64,000 bases of DNA from Morella rubra (taxonomy: Eukaryota > Streptophyta > Magnoliopsida > Fagales > Myricaceae), in assembly GCA_003952965.2 (NCBI GenBank), contig CM025855.1, positions 25,380,543-25,444,542 of the forward strand. The letters are read 5' to 3'. The notes below the pieces were generated by a model that did no database searches, was not told the DNA's origin, and was given only the letters and a program-made list of their open reading frames with translations. The position numbers were made by a program, and so were the translations under genes. Of this stretch, positions 58,740 through 64,000 are shown one piece after another (the stretch's first letter is position 1; each line of letters starts with the position of its first letter).

Positions 58740-61644
58740 CTATTCACATGCCAATTTGGTGTCAAAGCTGCTCAAGCAAATTGCAAAAGCCTGAAATGCG
58801 GAGAGAGGATAGCGATAATCCATTGTGAACATATCTTTACCAACTTTACCAAATTGCAGAATTATCTTATCATGCTCTTGTGGGGCTGGCTGAGATGGAG
58901 TTGGCGCACCAGCAGCAGGCTGTGTGGCAGCAATTAACTGGAAGTTTTTGACGGATGCAACAGTTACCCGCCCACGGAAGTTCAAGCACCAACATTGTAA
59001 TTGTTCATGCCATCTAGGGGGCTTGTTTTTCAGTACCAAGGGTCTCGGTTTGCCATCCTCATCATCATCACGGGGGCCATCAATTTCAGAAAATCGTGTG
59101 CTGCTGAAATCAACAGAGTGATCAAGGGCCTTTGAGAAGGAGATACTACGAAATGAGTCCTCAAGTGAGCGAGGAAGAAGCTCGGGCTGCCCTGGGACAG
59201 TGCCGCCTGCATCAAGTGCTGAGGCTGGGATTGAATGCATGACACAATGCATTCTTCGTGGGCCCCGCGTGCCTAACACATTTAGTTCATACGTTACCTG
59301 GGCAATGTTATAGCTGCCTGTTGGAACCTTTGGGGAGACTTTTTTCGAATAAAATCTACGGCTTGACCGCCCTGGAGGGGGAATGTGGGCTGAAGTGTAC
59401 GGAGGCTGTGTATCATATATTATGAATTTTGTGCCAAGAAAGTTTGATCTGTAACATAAAGCAATGTCAACTACTTTTATTGCTTAGTAGATTATCACTC
59501 AAGAGGAAAAAGAAAAAGTACAACAAGAACAATTCAAGGGAAACATCCATCAGCAAGCAAAGAACCCTTTTTCCTAGATGGAATAACCACACACTAGGCA
59601 ACACGTAACAAGTGGTGACATTACCCACGATAACAATCAAACTACAAGTTACTCCTTTAACAAGTAATAAAAAAAATACTTCTACGTATCAACATATCCT
59701 TACTGTGTCTATCCTATACTTATAAATTGCCATATATGTGAAACCGTTGAAACTGTAGCACACCCGTCATGCTTTACTCGGTGTCCATTTCTATGTTTCA
59801 TGAAGATAAAAATAAGTAAGTTTAGATAATTTCCAAGCGTTTTCTTACCTCAGCTTCCCAATGTAAGTGCTACTTGATCTTGAAATGTTATCAGCATCCA
59901 TTGAAATAACATATTCTGTGCATGTGGTTCTTCGAGTCCTTTTTGCTGAAAGAAGGAATTTTCCATTTTCAACCAGCAAAGCTGCAAGAGCCACATAATA
60001 AAGTTAATGCGCCAGTTCATCAAAGGACTACAACAAATACAAGCTGCTTCAAATTATTCAAGGAGGATAGCTTGTGAGAACCAATAAACAGATAACTGAT
60101 AATTAATCACCACAAGAGTTCTATGAACTCACTGAAGGACACTAAGTCTATAAATATTTAAATCGATCTCAATCGTTCCTTATTTGGACACCATTTAATT
60201 AGCAACGCCCCATAGCACATAAGACATCTATTTTGACCATTAACTGATTCACTTCTTCATCATTGACAATGGTTTCTTTCGACACCAAATTTGTCTGGAA
60301 AAGATTTTTATAGCCAACATAAGTCAAAATTTAATACCATTAGGATTATGTTAGATGAAACTTAACTAAATTCTGTGCATAGTCAAAACATAATGATTTG
60401 ACAACCTATAGCAAACTGTCCTCCATGAGTATCGACGTAGCAAGAAGAACTGTGTTCCAAAAGGATCATCATATTTGTAATTGCTTGGCTTGCTAGTTCT
60501 TACACTTCAAGTTTTTCGTGAATTTGACAGAGTCCCAAGGTTAAGGCATCTACATTCAACATCAGTATAAAGTGAATTTACAAAGCCCAGGCACTCAATG
60601 AGGCATAATTTTTATTTTCCTTCTTTGGCTACAACAACCAACATTATGGAAACATTGACCTGGCTACTCCAATTGGGTAACTTTCACAAAAAGCCTGACA
60701 TGTGTTATTCTTAATCAAGTACATGACCAGAAATATCTAGATAATAGTAACTACCAACACTAGGAAAGCATCAACTTGATACAACTCAATTTACATTCAT
60801 GCATATGCGTTTTAAAATGAAGAGCTACAATATTAAAGACATTAAAGTGTACCTGTTCTTTTTGCCAGACACAGACACAATAAAGGAGCTAATCAATGAA
60901 TTAAACAGTTCTAAGAACTAATAAGTCCACACAGCAATTGCAGACAACTTAACAACTAGAAAGGATGCCTACCAGGGCTAAGACACAGAAACAGGTGGTA
61001 CGTCAAATTCGATTTATCCCTTTTTATGAAACATTGGATACTTCCATCACGCGGCCCTGGCTGACAAGTCAAAGAGAGAAGAATCAATCAGCAGAACCAT
61101 AGACATCCACTTTATTTCTTTTTCTAAGCAACACGATAACCATAGACATCCACTTGGTTTTAATAAACACATATTCCAGATGTAGATGTAAGACACAGAA
61201 TCCTAGCAGTCTATATTCCATCAGAAGCTCGAGTTGAAAAAGAAAAGCATTAATAGTCAAGCCACAACAAATTAAAGAATAGCACGAAGAACCTACCTGC
61301 TTCAGGGACACTGGAAAGGTAAGCTTTCCACAGAACTCAGGACTCTTAACGATGTCTTTGCACATTGTCCTCCAAGAACGGCATACTGCTGAACATGCAA
61401 CAACATGCTTACGTGCAGGCCACGTACTCTCACTCTCTTCCAACCTCCTAATTACATCATATAATAGCTCAGGGGGGAGGCTGGCCCAACGACTGTTCTG
61501 AACTATGATAGGCTGGTCATGCAAATCATGTAATGAACCATGAGATTTGCCTCTGTGATGGCCAGTTAGCCTGACTTCAAAACCCCGTCTAGATAAGCTC
61601 CCAAAACCATCCCTCACATCACGAACTATGCTACGAAACGACAT
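58740..61644 (-). CDS. TLP5: Tubby-like F-box protein (TLP1/TLP5 group), four exons
   Basis: Exons on the minus strand: 61644-61297, 61060-60973, 59981-59849 and 59448-58740. All borders are GT-AG and phases agree, giving 425 aa. Residues 1-50 form the plant TLP leader ([20 protein letters not shown]). The F-box is at about 51-106 ([40 protein letters not shown]) and binds SKP1 in SCF ubiquitin ligases. The tubby domain fills 117-425, with [20 protein letters not shown] and the C-terminal signature [15 protein letters not shown]. Plant TLPs tether to the plasma membrane through phosphoinositide binding and are released in stress, with roles in ABA and drought responses. The symbol reflects the closest Arabidopsis relatives as I recall them; TLP1 fits nearly as well. 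Confidence 0.95.
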
Positions 61645-62980
61645 TCTACAGGTGGATCACACTACAAGTGAAATCAAGTATCTCTCATGAAACTTCCTGA
61701 TAAATTTTGTTCAACTTATCATGTGCATACAGCTGCCCATAAGAAAAGGAGCGTCAGTTCCCGCCACAAATCTTGTCAACAAAGAAAAAGATAGAAAGAA
61801 AATGGAAAGGCAGTAAAAGAGAAAAGAGAAGGCAAAAGGGAAAAGAAAAGGGGTAAGAAGAAAAAGGCAGTTTCACATGGCTTACAAAGTCTTCCAAATA
61901 GCTAAACTTTACATGTTTACAACCTTTCGGATTTTCAATCCTCGTGTTTCACCAAAAAGCTAACCGAGTCTCACTAGACCAAGGAACTCTCTCTAGTAAG
62001 TCTCATCCCAATCTCCAGACTTTCCTCTCGAGTAGAAATAGAACAGATATGTCACAGTGAAATACATTACGTGAAAATGTGTACAATCCTTCTTAATCAA
62101 AAGAAAGCCAACCAGAAACCTATTGCTGGCAACGTCGAGGAAACCTCGTTCATTAAAGATTGTAAGAAGTTGTATATACCCAAATCTAAGAAAAGCAACA
62201 GGAAAAGTTTAGTTTTTAATTGGTACAATTACTTGTCTATTACAAAATCACACTCAGAAAGAAATTTTGACAGACAACAATAATATACCGATATCTGAAT
62301 TAATCTGCAGATCATATTGACTATTTATAATATGCTATATTCTAGCAATTCTCTCAATTTAACAGCTCCTGCCCTAATGGACATAAAGTAACTAATTCCA
62401 TGCCAAAAAAGCAAAAACAGGTACCAGCCCGTACTACCAACCCACTTCAGCAAATCCCAGAAGCAAAAACTTTCCTTGTGCAAATATACCAAAAGGGTTA
62501 AAACAAGAGTGAGGAAACTAACCCATTAAAGAATCACAGACAACCAGAAAGCAAAGACCGATCAAAGCAAAGCTCCGTAACTTAATCACAGGCCATCGAA
62601 GATCTGCCAGCCACACCGTGTTAAAATAACAAACAAAATTACCAAAAACAACTCTAAAGAATTGTTCTCGGAAAGAAGATACAAGAAGAAGCACAGGACT
62701 CGGTTCTCTCTGGAACCTTCTGAAGAAAACCCAGTGGTAAATTTGAAAGCAGAACAGTACTCGAGATTTGAAATGGCAGAGATCTGTACCTGAAGCATAA
62801 AAGCATCCCTTAAAAGACCCAAAAACTCTTTAAAAAAAATCACAAAACTTCTCCTCCTCTGATCCTATCAGAGGTATCAACCAGAGCAGCAGCAGCAGCA
62901 GAAGAAGAAGAAGAAATGGCAGGTCATAAATGTAACATCACCTCTTTTTCACCTTAAAACTACTACACCGTCTCTCTCCC
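61645..62980 (-). other. Probable 5' leader with intron and promoter of the TLP gene
   Basis: No coding frame of note. The region near 62940-62990 is a CT-rich (GA-rich on the minus strand) leader-like tract, so transcription probably starts near there and the 5' UTR holds an intron, common in plant TLP genes. Exact splice sites could not be fixed. Confidence 0.4.
62884..62916. repeat. CAG/AAG trinucleotide repeat in the TLP leader
   Basis: About five CAG units followed by five GAA/AAG units. It lies in the presumed 5' UTR, not in coding sequence. Confidence 0.85.
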
Positions 62981-64000
62981 CTCTCTGTCTCTCACATCCG
63001 GACTCCAAGCCCACATTAAATGTAGTTCACGACCCACAGATAAAAAGTTACTTAAGTATAAATTTAATAATTTTTTTATGCTTTCTGTTGCTGGGTTTCT
63101 TTGGATGAGCATTATTTTACTTTTTGTATCGGTAACGCTGTATTATTTATTAGTGAACCTTTTTTCTTTGGGTTATTTTCCGAGCTCATGCTAACAGCAA
63201 CATCACGGGACGACGACCAAACCCCTTTTGACCTTTTCCCGTGTCTTTTACATTGTTATCCCCCCGGCCCCGTCTGACAGAAGTTGCAGCGCAAGTGCGA
63301 CCCAACGGTAGAGTGCTATTCCTCTACCCTTGACTCGTACGTTCCACGATTTCCTCCTCTCTTTCTTTTCTCTTTCCTTTTAACAAAACATTCAAAAATA
63401 TATATTTAGTAGGCATCTTTACGAGGATGTTATGAAACTGTAAATGTAATCATCCCTTTTCCTGTGAATCTAGGCCAATTTAATTTTTATTCAATATCAT
63501 ATAATTAATCTTTGGCGTGGCCTTTTTGATATATAGATAGTTTTAGAATTAATTGCTCAGAAGTAAAATTTTTTTAGGAAGTTGTCGATTAGAATTATTA
63601 TTTTGATTAATAAAATAGTAAATAAACTAATAAACTGATTAAAAAAACAGACTAACAAACTGATTTTAGTTTGGTACAAATTTTTTTTTTATAAATGGGC
63701 TCATGACGTGTCCAACGGATATCTAATCAACCTTTGCCACAATTCCAGTGGAAAAAAAGCCATCAGTATCGAAGTTGGGTTATACAACTTACGAGTTGCT
63801 AGGAGTTGGGGCCGCATCCACTGAGTGTTAAAACAGGTATTATTAATTATTAGCCCTTAATCAACAACAGCTGAATCGAAGAATATGCACAATCTTTTAT
63901 CGAATTTTCTATTAAAATCATGAACCAAAAATACAGAAAAAAAATATATATTTATTTTAAATTCCAATTTTTGTTTTCTTTCCGGAGACGACTCTAACAA
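62981..64000. other. AT-rich intergenic sequence, no gene seen
   Basis: No coding frame, RNA gene or transposon end found. Probably the upstream region of the TLP gene and beyond. Confidence 0.5.

Overview
The window is nuclear DNA from a flowering plant. The evidence is multi-exon GT-AG genes, plant-only families (trihelix factor, WAT1/UMAMIT transporters, ROH1/DUF793, tubby-like F-box) and dense nested plant transposons. Gene family resemblance points to a woody eudicot, probably a rosid; the species cannot be named from the sequence.

Layout, left to right. Positions 2-1261 hold the 3' part of a trihelix transcription factor. A non-autonomous hAT-like element (2722-3537) and a small two-exon gene for an acidic, probably N-myristoylated protein (4012-4701) follow. 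From 6239 to about 51430 lies a duplicated pair of WAT1-related transporter genes. Unit 1 has gene A (6707-9030, seven exons, intact, 403 aa) and gene B, reduced to exon 1 (9995-10188). Unit 2 has A' (37207-47913, a pseudogene) and B' (48854-51339, intact, 366 aa). The 7 kb ancestral unit has been inflated to more than 40 kb by insertions that can mostly be placed to the base, because the paralogue keeps the empty site. They are a CACTA element in B intron 1 (TSD ATT), a Copia element in the A' promoter (TSD CACGA), a three-LTR TRIM in A' exon 1 (TSD ATGGT), and a second CACTA in A' exon 4 (TSD AGA) that carries PUF-like and PPR gene fragments.

Between the units (about 17-28.4 kb) is another nest. 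A degraded plus-strand Copia integrase is split by a Tourist-like MITE and by a large CACTA-like element. That element contains a Pack-MULE (22349-24237, 9-bp TSD), and the Pack-MULE holds an intronless, broken copy of the ribosomal protein S11 gene.

The right side is ordinary gene space: a three-exon gene for a small secreted Cys-rich thionin-like peptide (52544-53543), a single-exon ROH1-like gene on the minus strand (54352-55536) with a partial tandem copy at 56006-56656, and a four-exon tubby-like F-box gene on the minus strand (58740-61644, 425 aa). The last kilobase shows no gene.

The genes do not form a pathway. The window shows how tandem duplication of a transporter pair was followed by loss of two of the four copies to serial transposon insertion. 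Three local direct duplications (in the Copia element, the second CACTA and the ROH1 5' region) become indel-ridden near the join and may be unmerged contig overlaps rather than biology.
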